From contig NZ_JAAFYZ010000107.1 in the NCBI RefSeq assembly GCF_018274385.1, forward strand, positions 1 through 33,072: DNA of 33,072 bases, given 5' to 3'. This DNA is from Catenulispora pinistramenti. GTDB taxonomy: Bacteria > Actinomycetota > Actinomycetes > Streptomycetales > Catenulisporaceae. This document shows, one piece after another, positions 8,268 to 15,503 of the stretch (its first letter is position 1; each line of letters begins with the position of its first letter). The position numbers and the translations under genes are program-made. The notes under the pieces were generated by a model, which was not told the DNA's origin, searched no databases, and saw only the letters and a list, made by a program, of their open reading frames with translations.

Positions 8268-9451
8268 CCATACGCGTCGCCATCATCGAACCCGTCTCCT
8301 CCGGCACCGTCCTGGTCGAGCGCGCCGCCGACCTCGGCTGGCAGGCCGTGGTCGTCGGCGCCGGCCGGCCGGTCGACGTCGACCCCAACGACGAAGCCGC
8401 GCTGGCCGAGGCCCTGTGCGACGAGCACCGGCGCGCGCCCCTGGCCGGCATCCTGGCGGGCTGCGAATACTACGTGCCGGCGGTCGCCCGCATCGCCGCC
8501 GCGCTCGGCCTGCCCGGCACCGACCCGGTGACCGTGGACCGCGCCCGTGACAAGGCTCTGATGCGCGCCGCCGTCGCGGCGGCCGGCCTGGCCGGTCCCG
8601 GCTACCTCGAGCTCCAGGATGTGCGCGAGCTCGACCTGGGCTGCGCCCGAATCGGCTTCCCGGCGGTCGTCAAACCCGTCGACAGCTGCGGCAGCATGGG
8701 CGTGCGCAAGGTGGCCGACCTGGACCAGGCCCGCGCGGCGGTGGCCGCGATCCATGCCGAGACCCGCCTGGACCTCGGAGTCCCGCTCGGCCGGCGGGTC
8801 ATCATCGAACGCTATATTCAGGGCCCCGAGTTCAGTGCGGACGGCTACGTCCTGGACGGTGAGACCGTCGTGGTCGCGGTGACCCGCAAACTGCTGGGCC
8901 CGGAGCCGTACTTCGTCGAGCTCGGCCACCTCACCCCGGCCGACCTGCCGGCCGGGGTCGGCGAGCGGATCGGCGAGTACGCCCGCGCTGTCGTCGCCGC
9001 GGTCGGCATCACCGGCGGCCCCTTCCACTGCGAGCTCCGGCTCGCGGGCGAGGAGCCGGTCCTCATGGAGATCGCGGCCCGCCTGCCCGGTGACCGCATC
9101 ATCGACCTGATCGGCGCCACCGAGGGGGTGGACCTGCCGACCGTCGCCCTGGCGGCGGCCACCGGAGGGGACCCGGCCGAACTCGGCGCTTTCCGGGTCC
9201 CGCGGGCCCGAGCCGCCGGTATCCGTTTCCTGACGGCCGACGGTGCCGCCTTCACCGGCCTGGAAGGCTTCGACGACCTCGAAGGCGAGCCGTGGACCGC
9301 CGAAGCGGAGGTCTTCCTGCCCAGCGGCGCGCCGGTGCCGGATCCCGGCGACTTCCGCAGCCGGGTGGCCGCGGTCCGCTTCGAGGCCGACTCTCCGGCC
9401 CACGCGCTCCAGCGGTGGCACGAGGTCGGTGATCGGGTCCGAGTGCGGTGA
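8264..9451 (+). CDS. ATP-grasp ligase (BacD/DdaF-like carboxylate-amine ligase)
   Basis: A 395-aa protein from GTG 8264, coupled to the MFS gene through a 4-bp GTGA overlap. The order is typical of ATP-grasp amino-acid ligases. DKALMR near 97-102 starts the ATP-grasp domain; VVKPVDSCGSMGV (Lys137) forms the ATP clamp; ERYIQGPEFSADGYV and the metal/substrate region CELRL...MEIAARLPGD (Glu269, Arg272) follow. Family members form amide bonds between an amino acid carboxylate and a second amine via an acyl phosphate. It is distinct in sequence from the enzyme at 5594-7033, so the two probably make different bonds, or one made the other redundant. The substrates cannot be read from sequence. Confidence 0.87.
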   Translation: MTIRVAIIEPVSSGTVLVERAADLGWQAVVVGAGRPVDVDPNDEAALAEALCDEHRRAPLAGILAGCEYYVPAVARIAAALGLPGTDPVTVDRARDKALMRAAVAAAGLAGPGYLELQDVRELDLGCARIGFPAVVKPVDSCGSMGVRKVADLDQARAAVAAIHAETRLDLGVPLGRRVIIERYIQGPEFSADGYVLDGETVVVAVTRKLLGPEPYFVELGHLTPADLPAGVGERIGEYARAVVAAVGITGGPFHCELRLAGEEPVLMEIAARLPGDRIIDLIGATEGVDLPTVALAAATGGDPAELGAFRVPRARAAGIRFLTADGAAFTGLEGFDDLEGEPWTAEAEVFLPSGAPVPDPGDFRSRVAAVRFEADSPAHALQRWHEVGDRVRVR

Positions 9452-9474
9452 TGGCCGCCAGTGCGGTGATGGCC
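9442..9474 (+). repeat. Short direct duplication over a stop codon
   Basis: AGTGCGGTGATGGCC occurs at 9442-9456 and 9460-9474, an 18-bp duplication. The first copy contains the TGA stop (9449-9451) of the ATP-grasp gene. This looks like a recent slippage event without evident function. Confidence 0.85.
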
Positions 9475-9528
9475 AGTGGCCGGGTGAGCAGGACAGCGCC
9501 TGACGCGCACGCGAGCGGCCTACTGGCC
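9471..9528. terminator. Candidate bidirectional hairpin between convergent genes
   Basis: GGCCAGTGGCCG (9471-9482) pairs with CGGCCTACTGGCC (9516-9528) with one bulged base and a 33-nt loop. It lies between the convergent ATP-grasp and SARP genes, and its right arm covers the SARP stop codon. There is no U-tract, as is common in actinomycetes. Confidence 0.4.
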
Positions 9529-12528
9529 CGTCGATGCCCGCAGCGCGTCGGCTTCGGCGACCAGGCCGAGGTCGGTGAAGATCTCGAAGGCCTCCCGGCG
9601 CGCGGCCTCGGCCCGCTCGCCCCGCCCCAACCGGGGCAGCGACCCGGCCAGCACGCCCAGCGCGTGTGCCCGGAGCCAGCCGTCGTGAAACGCCTCGCCG
9701 CCGGCCAGGACGTACTCGGCGATCGCCACGGCCTCCTGGTGCCGGCCGGCGGCGGCCCGCAGCGTCGCGATCCGGAACCGGGCGCCGGCCTCCCGGTTCG
9801 GGGTGTTCCCCGCCTGGCACAACCGGATGCACTCGTCGTAGAGCGCCTCGGCCTCGTCGTATTGCCCCAGCCCCTGCAACGCCCAACCGGTCAGGTACAA
9901 GCCGACCATCACGTTCTCGGTGTCGGCCAGTTCACCGGACAGCTCGACACACCGCCGTCCGTGCTCGACGGCCGCCTCGAGGTCCCCGCCGCACGACACC
10001 AAGGTGTACGCCATCGACGAGTCCACCGCGGCCTGCGCCTGCCGGTTCCCGGTGGCCAAGGCCAGTTCGCGCGCCTCGTCCAGGCAGGCCAGCGCTTCCT
10101 CGCGCCGTCGTACCGCGGCCCACATGCAGCCCAACGTGTCCAGCACGTAAGTCAGCAGGATCCGGTCCCCGACCGCCCGGCACAGCTCGACGGTCCGGTT
10201 GTCCGGGCCGCCGCCGACGACCGACTCGAGGAACTCCGCCGAACCCAGGCGGTGGTAGTCGAGGATGTAGCGGGCGCGCGCCTCCGACTGCCGGTCGCCG
10301 GTGCGGGCGGCAGCGTCGGCGAGCGTTTCGGCCACGGATGTCACCATGTCGCGCTGCCACTGCGGGTCCACGGACAGCAGCACCAGGGCCCGGGCCGCGG
10401 CGCTCAGATGCTCGGCGGTGCCGGCGATGGCCTGGCGGAGCACGGCCAGGGTCGCCGGGAGCCGCACGGCCAGGACGGCACGGGTCTCGGCGGCGTCGGC
10501 GAACGTCTGGCCCGGCGACCGCGCCGGTTCCAGGCTGTCCGGGAGCATGCTGCCCGGCTGTGCGAGCCGGAACCCGTTGAGCGCCGTGGCCTGGATCATG
10601 TCCAGCAGCCTGGCCAGACAGGCGTCGGCCTCCTGCGCGCCGTCGATCGCCAGGGCCAGATCGCGGGCGTAGACGTGCACCAGGTCGTGGTAGCGGTAGC
10701 GACCGGGGAGCGGGGACTCCAGCAGCCCCAGGTCCACCAGCGATTCCAGCAGATCCTCGGCCTCGCCGGCGTCCAGCGGGTCCAGGCCGATGATCGACGC
10801 CGCGCCCGCCAACCCCATGTCGGGGAAGGACACGGTGGCCAGCAGCCGGAACGCTTGGGCGGCGTCGGGATCCAGCTGGTGGTAGCTCAGGGCGAAGCAC
10901 CCTTCGATGGACAGGTCGCCGGTCCGCAGCTCCCGGAGCCGCCGCTGTTCGTCGGCCAGCCGCCGGGCGATGTCCTGGACGGTCCAGCTCGGCCGCGCGG
11001 CCAGCCGCGCGCCGACGATGCGGACGGCCAACGGCAGGTACCCGCACGCGGCGACCAGCTCGGCCGCCGCCGGGCCGGCGATGCCGGTCCGGTCCGGGCC
11101 GACGATCCGGCCCAGCAGCTCGGCGGCCTCCGCGCCGTCCATGACCTCCAGGCTGACGCTCGCGGCGGTCGGCAGGCCGACCAGGTGCGGCCGGCTGGTG
11201 ACCAGAGCGGCGTTGCCCGGCGCGCCGGGCAGCAGCGGCCGGACCTGCGCGGCGTCGGAGGCGTTGTCGAGCAGGATCAGGACTCTGCGAGAGGTGAGGA
11301 TCGTGCGGAACAGCGCGGCGCGCTCTTCGAGCGTCGTGGGCACGGTGTTCGGGGCGATACCGAGCGCTGTGAGGAACCGCCCGAGGACGTCGGCCGGGTC
11401 GGCGGGCCGGTCGTCCGCGCCGCGCAGGTCGACGTACAGACAGCCGTCCGGGAACCGGTCGGCGACGGCGTGCGCCGCGTGCGTGGCCAGCGTCGACTTC
11501 CCGACGCCGCCCATGCCGGACACGGTCACGATCACCGCGGAATCGGACACCGAGGCGTCCGTGAGCGCGTCACGGATCTTCTCGATGGCGACGCGGCGGC
11601 CGGAGAAGTCGGGCAGATCGGCCGGGAGCTGTGCCGGAACGGGCATTCGGGGCGCCTGGCTGTGCTCGGCGAGTGCTTGTTCCTGCGCGGCGGTCGGCGG
11701 CGGCCCGGCGGCCCGGGCCGCTCCGATGTCCACCGCTCCGGGCCACACGGGGGCCGCCAGCGCCGGGTCGGCGCAGAGGATCTTCCGGTGCATCTCCCGG
11801 AGTCCGAGCCCGGGCTCGACGCCGAGTTCCTCGTCCAGAAGCCGTCGGGCGTCCGCGTAGGCGACCAGCGCCTCAGCCTGCCGCCCGGACCGGTAAAGAG
11901 CGAGCATCAACGCTTCATACAGCTGCTCCCGCAGCGGATGCTCGGCGATCATCGCCGACGCCTCCGCCACGACGTCGCGGTGACGGCCGAGCTCCAGCTC
12001 GCACTCCAGCAGGGCCTGCCTGGCGTTCAGGCTGGCCTCGACCAGCCAGGTTCGCTGCGTCTCCGCGTACGGCCCCGGGACACCGGCGAGCGGGACCCCC
12101 CGCCAAAGCGCGAGTCCGCGCCGATACAGTTCGGCTGCCTCGCCGGCGCCACCGGCGCCCTGCACCTCGGCTGCCCGCGTGGTCAGGTCGTTGAAGACGG
12201 TCAGGTCGAGCGCATCGGCATCGGCCCTCAGGGCATATCCGGAACCGACGGAGGCCAGCAGCCCCCCGGTCGCCCCCCGGGCCCGCTCGGGTTCCAGCCG
12301 CTTGCGCAGCCGGGCGACGTACGTACGGACGATGCCCAAGGCGCCGTCGGCCGGCTCCTCACCCCACACAGCGTGGATGATCTCATCGGCGCTCACGGTC
12401 CACGAACCAGCCAGCAACAACCGAACGAAGACCGCGACCTGCTGCGGAGAGCCGAGCGCCACCGGCTCGTCGTCCCCTCGCCAGGCCTCCACCGGCCCGA
12501 GGACTCCGAAGCGCAGCCCGTCACCCAT
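9520..12528 (-). CDS. Second SARP/AfsR-family transcriptional regulator
   Basis: About 1002 aa starting at ATG 12528 (MGDGLRFGVLGPVEAW). This start has a GAGGGG Shine-Dalgarno about 9 nt upstream and puts the winged helix at the very N terminus, as usual for SARPs. Domains in order are the winged helix (about 4-95, IVRTYVARLRKRL), BTAD (about 105-250), a Pro/Ala linker, NB-ARC with Walker A GMGGVGKST near 337-345 and LILLDNA near 415, and a TPR-like C terminus. It is an overall paralogue of the regulator at 542-3511 but lacks that protein's Gly-Ser repeat linker. It probably activates one of the two divergent operons around 15050-15500. Four 8-bp GGATC-type repeats lie directly upstream. An ATG at 12537 is a possible alternative start. 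Confidence 0.92.
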   Translation of the reverse strand: MGDGLRFGVLGPVEAWRGDDEPVALGSPQQVAVFVRLLLAGSWTVSADEIIHAVWGEEPADGALGIVRTYVARLRKRLEPERARGATGGLLASVGSGYALRADADALDLTVFNDLTTRAAEVQGAGGAGEAAELYRRGLALWRGVPLAGVPGPYAETQRTWLVEASLNARQALLECELELGRHRDVVAEASAMIAEHPLREQLYEALMLALYRSGRQAEALVAYADARRLLDEELGVEPGLGLREMHRKILCADPALAAPVWPGAVDIGAARAAGPPPTAAQEQALAEHSQAPRMPVPAQLPADLPDFSGRRVAIEKIRDALTDASVSDSAVIVTVSGMGGVGKSTLATHAAHAVADRFPDGCLYVDLRGADDRPADPADVLGRFLTALGIAPNTVPTTLEERAALFRTILTSRRVLILLDNASDAAQVRPLLPGAPGNAALVTSRPHLVGLPTAASVSLEVMDGAEAAELLGRIVGPDRTGIAGPAAAELVAACGYLPLAVRIVGARLAARPSWTVQDIARRLADEQRRLRELRTGDLSIEGCFALSYHQLDPDAAQAFRLLATVSFPDMGLAGAASIIGLDPLDAGEAEDLLESLVDLGLLESPLPGRYRYHDLVHVYARDLALAIDGAQEADACLARLLDMIQATALNGFRLAQPGSMLPDSLEPARSPGQTFADAAETRAVLAVRLPATLAVLRQAIAGTAEHLSAAARALVLLSVDPQWQRDMVTSVAETLADAAARTGDRQSEARARYILDYHRLGSAEFLESVVGGGPDNRTVELCRAVGDRILLTYVLDTLGCMWAAVRRREEALACLDEARELALATGNRQAQAAVDSSMAYTLVSCGGDLEAAVEHGRRCVELSGELADTENVMVGLYLTGWALQGLGQYDEAEALYDECIRLCQAGNTPNREAGARFRIATLRAAAGRHQEAVAIAEYVLAGGEAFHDGWLRAHALGVLAGSLPRLGRGERAEAARREAFEIFTDLGLVAEADALRASTGQ

Positions 12529-12564
12529 GATCAACATCCCCCTCGCCCGCGGTCCATGGTAGCC

Positions 12565-12596
12565 GGATCGGGGGATCGAGGGATCAAGGAATCGAA
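12565..12596. promoter_or_regulatory. Four 8-bp direct repeats upstream of the second SARP gene
   Basis: GGATCGGG, GGATCGAG, GGATCAAG and GAATCGAA follow each other without gaps. On the coding strand of the SARP gene they read as YCGATCC-like units, about 37 bp upstream of its ATG. Such short tandem units are typical of a regulator binding site. The 8-bp phase is not the 11-bp phase known for SARPs, so the binding partner is open. Confidence 0.45.
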
Positions 12597-12708
12597 CGCG
12601 GGGTGTGATCAGGACGGCGGTGCGGCAAGTCCGTGGTCTCCGGCGGCTACCCGTGCGAAGTCCGCGAGTTCTGTCACGTCTGGACCCTGACTTGCTCACG
12701 GGCGTGGC

Positions 12709-13407
12709 TCATTTGCGTAAGTAGGCCAGGCACAGCACGAAGACGGCCCGGCCGAGGTAGGCGATCGACTTCACCGGAGACGCGCTCGGGGCGCCGCCGG
12801 CTCGGGGCCGCATGACGACGGGGATCTGGCGGACGACGTATCCGGCCTTGATGGCCCTGACGAGAGTGTCGATGGTGTCGGCCAGGTATTCGACCGGATA
12901 CCACGCCGCGTAATATTCGATGAGTTCGCGATTGCAGCAACGCAGTCCGGAGGTGGTGTCGGTCAGCCGGACCTTGGCCTGGCCGGAGATGACGAGGCTG
13001 AACAGCGTCATCGCCCAGCGGCGGGGGCCTCGGGCCCGGTAGTCGCCCTCGCCGGCGAACCTCGCGCCGATGACCATGTCGGCGCCGTCCAGGCCGGCGA
13101 TCAGTCCCGGGATGCTCTCGGGCAGGTGCTGGCCGTCGGCGTCGAACTGCACGGCGATCTGGTAGCCCTTGTCCCGGGCGTAGATGTAGCCGAGTCTCCT
13201 GGCTCCGCCCACGCCGAGGTTGAAAGGGAGTTCCAGGACCGCGACGTCGTGCTCGCGGGCCGTCTTCACCGTGGAGTCGGTCGATCCGTCGTCCACCACG
13301 AGGATGTCCACGTCGGGAAGGACATCCTGGATCTCCTGAAGGACGTCGCCGATGGATTCTTCTTCATTCCACGCGGGAATGATGACAAGCACACTTTTCT
13401 GTGTCAC
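12709..13407 (-). CDS. GT2-family glycosyltransferase (dolichol-phosphate-mannose-synthase-like)
   Basis: A 232-aa protein from GTG 13407. It opens with VLVIIPAWNEEESIGDVL, the nucleotide-sugar-binding start of GT-A fold GT2 enzymes. VVDDGST (39-43) and the metal-binding QFDADGQH (Asp89/Asp91) follow. No transmembrane anchor is evident, unlike many polyprenyl-phosphate transferases. It could transfer a sugar to the metabolite or to a lipid carrier; the acceptor is not deducible. The third-last codon (12718-12720 on the plus strand) is TTA, a bldA-type signal. The Shine-Dalgarno is weak. It lies 169 bp downstream of the decarboxylase on the same strand, with an 8-bp palindrome and an 18-bp repeat array in the gap, so the two may be only loosely co-transcribed. 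Confidence 0.85.
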   Translation of the reverse strand: MTQKSVLVIIPAWNEEESIGDVLQEIQDVLPDVDILVVDDGSTDSTVKTAREHDVAVLELPFNLGVGGARRLGYIYARDKGYQIAVQFDADGQHLPESIPGLIAGLDGADMVIGARFAGEGDYRARGPRRWAMTLFSLVISGQAKVRLTDTTSGLRCCNRELIEYYAAWYPVEYLADTIDTLVRAIKAGYVVRQIPVVMRPRAGGAPSASPVKSIAYLGRAVFVLCLAYLRK

Positions 13408-13461
13408 GGGTGCCCTAGCGATGTGATGGCTTCGACATCCATCAAGATATCCGGGCCGGGG

Positions 13462-13485
13462 CCGGCCGTGCTCGCGAACGGCCGG
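13462..13485. other. 8-bp perfect palindrome with 8-nt loop between decarboxylase and glycosyltransferase
   Basis: CCGGCCGT (13462-13469) and ACGGCCGG (13478-13485) form a GC-rich hairpin in the 169-bp gap downstream of the decarboxylase. It could be a partial terminator or an mRNA processing hairpin that sets relative expression of the two genes. There is no U-tract. Confidence 0.4.
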
Positions 13486-13515
13486 ATTCCGGCGATGGCG
13501 AGGCAGTCGAGGACC

Positions 13516-13569
13516 GGCGCGGTGTCGTGGGGTGGTGCGGTGTCGCGGTGTGGTGCGGTGTCGCGGTGT
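13516..13569. repeat. Three 18-bp tandem repeats in the intergenic gap
   Basis: 13534-13551 and 13552-13569 are identical 18-mers (GGTGCGGTGTCGCGGTGT). 13516-13533 is a copy with three mismatches. They lie immediately after the decarboxylase stop codon. No function is apparent. Confidence 0.85.
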
Positions 13570-13576
13570 GACGGGG

Positions 13577-15040
13577 TCACGGCGCCGCGGGGTCGCCGGC
13601 GCGCAGTTGCCGATGGCAGGACCGCAGCGATCGGACGGTCTCGGCGATGTCGTCGGCAGTGGTCGTCCAGTTGGCCATCGAGAAGCGGAGCGCGACCGTT
13701 CCCTTCCAGGAGGTCGTGGCCGCCCAGCCGGAGCCGTCCTGCTGGAAGCGCTTCGCGACGCGCTCGGTGTGCGCGTCGTGGTCGCCGCCCGGGTGCTCGA
13801 AGCGGAGCAGGACCTGGTTGAGGTGCACCTGGTTCAGGACGGTCACACCCGGCTCCGACGCCATCGCCTCAGCCAGCTGGCGGCTCCGGGCACACGTGTT
13901 CTCCACGAGGTCGGCCACGCCCTGCCGGCCGAGCTGACGCAGCGCCGCCCACAGCGGGAACACCCGTGAGCGGCGCGAGATGTCGATGTTGAGCGCGGAC
14001 GGGTGCCGCTCGTCGGGGTTCAGCTGGAGATACGAGGCCTCCAGCGGAAAGGCCTGCCGGTGGGCGTCGGGATCGCGGATGAACGCCACGCCGCAGTCGT
14101 AGGGCGTGTTCAGCCACTTGTGCGTGTCGGTGGCTATGGAGTCGGCCAGTTCCACGCCGTCGAGCAGGCCGGCCCGCAGCCTCGGCGAGGCCGCGGCCCA
14201 CAGCCCGAACGCCGCGTCCAGGTGCACCCAGCCGCCGGCCGCGTGGATCTGGTCGCACAGCGGCCGCAGGCGGTCGACGCCGCCGGTGTTGATCTCGCCG
14301 ATGTGTCCGCACAGCAGCACCGGAACGCCGGGCCGGGCCGCGACCGCCGCGCGGACGTCGGCCACGTCCATTCGGCCGGAGTCGTCCGAGGGCAGCGCGG
14401 TGATCTGTCCGCTCAGGCCCAGGACCTGTAGCGAGCGCGTGACGGCCGGGTGTACGGACTCGTTGATCAGGATATTGATCTCGGGTGCTCCGGACAGCCC
14501 CCGCGCCGTGACGTCCCAGCCGTGCCGGGCGAGCAGACTGTGCCGCGCGACGGTCAGCGCGAGCAGTTCGGCGTAGGTGGTGGACGGAGTGAACGCCACC
14601 GAGGTGTGCTCGTCCAGGCCGAGCAGGTCCACGAGCCAGGCTTCGCAGACCTCCTCGGTGACGGCGGTGGCGGGGGAGCCGTCGTGGACGATGGTGTTCT
14701 GGTCCCAGGTGCTCGTCAGCCAGTCGGCCGCCATCGCCGCCGGCAGCGTCCCGCCGGTGACGTAGCCGAAGTACCGTCCGCGTCCGGAGCGCACCAGGCC
14801 CGGTGCCGTGGCCCGGACGAGTTCGTCCACCACGTCGCGGGCCGGTGTTCCGCCGGCGGCCAGCCGGCCGCCGAGCAGCGCCCGCAGCTGCGCGTCGGTT
14901 CCGACGGGGCCGACCGGCAGGCGGTCTTCGGCGTACTGCTGCCGCAGGTACTCCACCGCGTGTTCGTACGCCCGCCGGAGCACGCTGTCGTAGTCGCTGA
15001 GGAGATCATGAGCCGGTGCGGTCAGAGGTTCAGCGGTCAT
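13577..15040 (-). CDS. Group II PLP-dependent amino-acid decarboxylase
   Basis: A 487-aa protein from ATG 15040 (MTAEPLTAPAHDLL). The fold-type I signature is clear: HLDAAFG (the PLP-nitrogen Asp) and the Schiff-base Lys308 in DTHKWLNTPYDCG. The family covers aromatic amino acid, histidine, diaminobutyrate, glutamate and cysteine-sulfinate decarboxylases, and the substrate is not assignable by eye. It probably supplies an amine building block. Cysteine sulfinate is worth testing because a thiol dioxygenase homologue is in the same cluster. An upstream ATG at 15076 is in frame, but the 15040 start is 8 nt after a TAGAGT box and looks leaderless. It is divergent from the large plus-strand operon. 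Confidence 0.88.
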   Translation of the reverse strand: MTAEPLTAPAHDLLSDYDSVLRRAYEHAVEYLRQQYAEDRLPVGPVGTDAQLRALLGGRLAAGGTPARDVVDELVRATAPGLVRSGRGRYFGYVTGGTLPAAMAADWLTSTWDQNTIVHDGSPATAVTEEVCEAWLVDLLGLDEHTSVAFTPSTTYAELLALTVARHSLLARHGWDVTARGLSGAPEINILINESVHPAVTRSLQVLGLSGQITALPSDDSGRMDVADVRAAVAARPGVPVLLCGHIGEINTGGVDRLRPLCDQIHAAGGWVHLDAAFGLWAAASPRLRAGLLDGVELADSIATDTHKWLNTPYDCGVAFIRDPDAHRQAFPLEASYLQLNPDERHPSALNIDISRRSRVFPLWAALRQLGRQGVADLVENTCARSRQLAEAMASEPGVTVLNQVHLNQVLLRFEHPGGDHDAHTERVAKRFQQDGSGWAATTSWKGTVALRFSMANWTTTADDIAETVRSLRSCHRQLRAGDPAAP

Positions 15041-15048
15041 GATCGAAC

Positions 15049-15054
15049 ACTCTA
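15049..15054 (-). promoter_or_regulatory. Predicted -10 box of a leaderless decarboxylase promoter
   Basis: On the minus strand TAGAGT (15054-15049) fits TANNNT and ends 8 nt before the ATG at 15040, exactly the spacing seen for the SARP gene at 542. A single copy of the CAGGGTTCTGA element (plus-strand TCAGAACCCTG at 15060-15070) lies 5 bp upstream of it. Confidence 0.45.
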
Positions 15055-15158
15055 CTATTTCAGAACCCTGATGCAATGGCCCGAGGCGGTTCGATACCGG
15101 GTGCCGCCCGGCGTCGGTGCCGGTCCGCCGCCCGGCGATCCCGCGCCACTGTAACGAA

Positions 15159-15191
15159 TCAGAGCCCTGTCAGCAATAGATCAGAACCCTG
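15159..15191 (+). promoter_or_regulatory. 11-bp-phased heptamer repeats: candidate SARP binding site
   Basis: TCAGAGC (15159), TCAGCAA (15170) and TCAGAAC (15181) start exactly 11 bp apart. The first and third are followed by the same CCTG. SARP regulators bind direct heptamers spaced by one helical turn (11 bp) or two (22 bp), so this is a good candidate operator for either SARP in the window. A fourth copy, TCAGAACCCTG, lies at 15060-15070. TAGGAC (15205-15210) is a possible -10 for rightward transcription. No box with ideal spacing is seen. Confidence 0.6.
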
Positions 15192-15503
15192 CGAAATGAA
15201 GGGTTAGGACCGCCCCGCTCCGGGGAGGAGTGCGTGCGGCGAGGCGAGTAAGGACCGCTACCGGCATCGCACTGCGACATCACGGCGAGGACAAGGCGCG
15301 CAGAACCGGCGAGGCAGGGCGACGGGAACCCAGACGTCCCGGGCTCATCCGTCGGACCGCGTAGTACTGACCAGGCGTCCGGCGCACCGGCGAAGGTCCA
15401 GATATCGGGCACAGGCGCCGGCATGCCCTGGTGTGATCCGGCGGCTGCGCAGCCTGGCCCGGACAGCCGTGTCGCGGCCGCGTTCTCACGGAGGGAATTC
15501 TTG
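15192..15503 (+). other. Long 5' leader/intergenic stretch before the main biosynthetic operon
   Basis: About 310 bp without a credible gene. A possible -10-like TAGTAC lies at 15362-15367. An in-frame ATG at 15423 would extend the next protein by 27 residues but lacks a ribosome-binding site, whereas ATG 15504 has one. No riboswitch or terminator is recognised. Confidence 0.5.

Noticed and set aside
9448-12690. Plus-strand open frame of about 1080 codons
   Set aside because: It is the antisense shadow of the second SARP gene, whose frame shows clear winged-helix, BTAD and NB-ARC motifs.
15423-15503. N-terminal extension of the operon's first gene
   Set aside because: ATG 15423 is in frame but has no ribosome-binding site, and the 27 extra residues lack family similarity, whereas ATG 15504 has GGAGGG at 8 nt.
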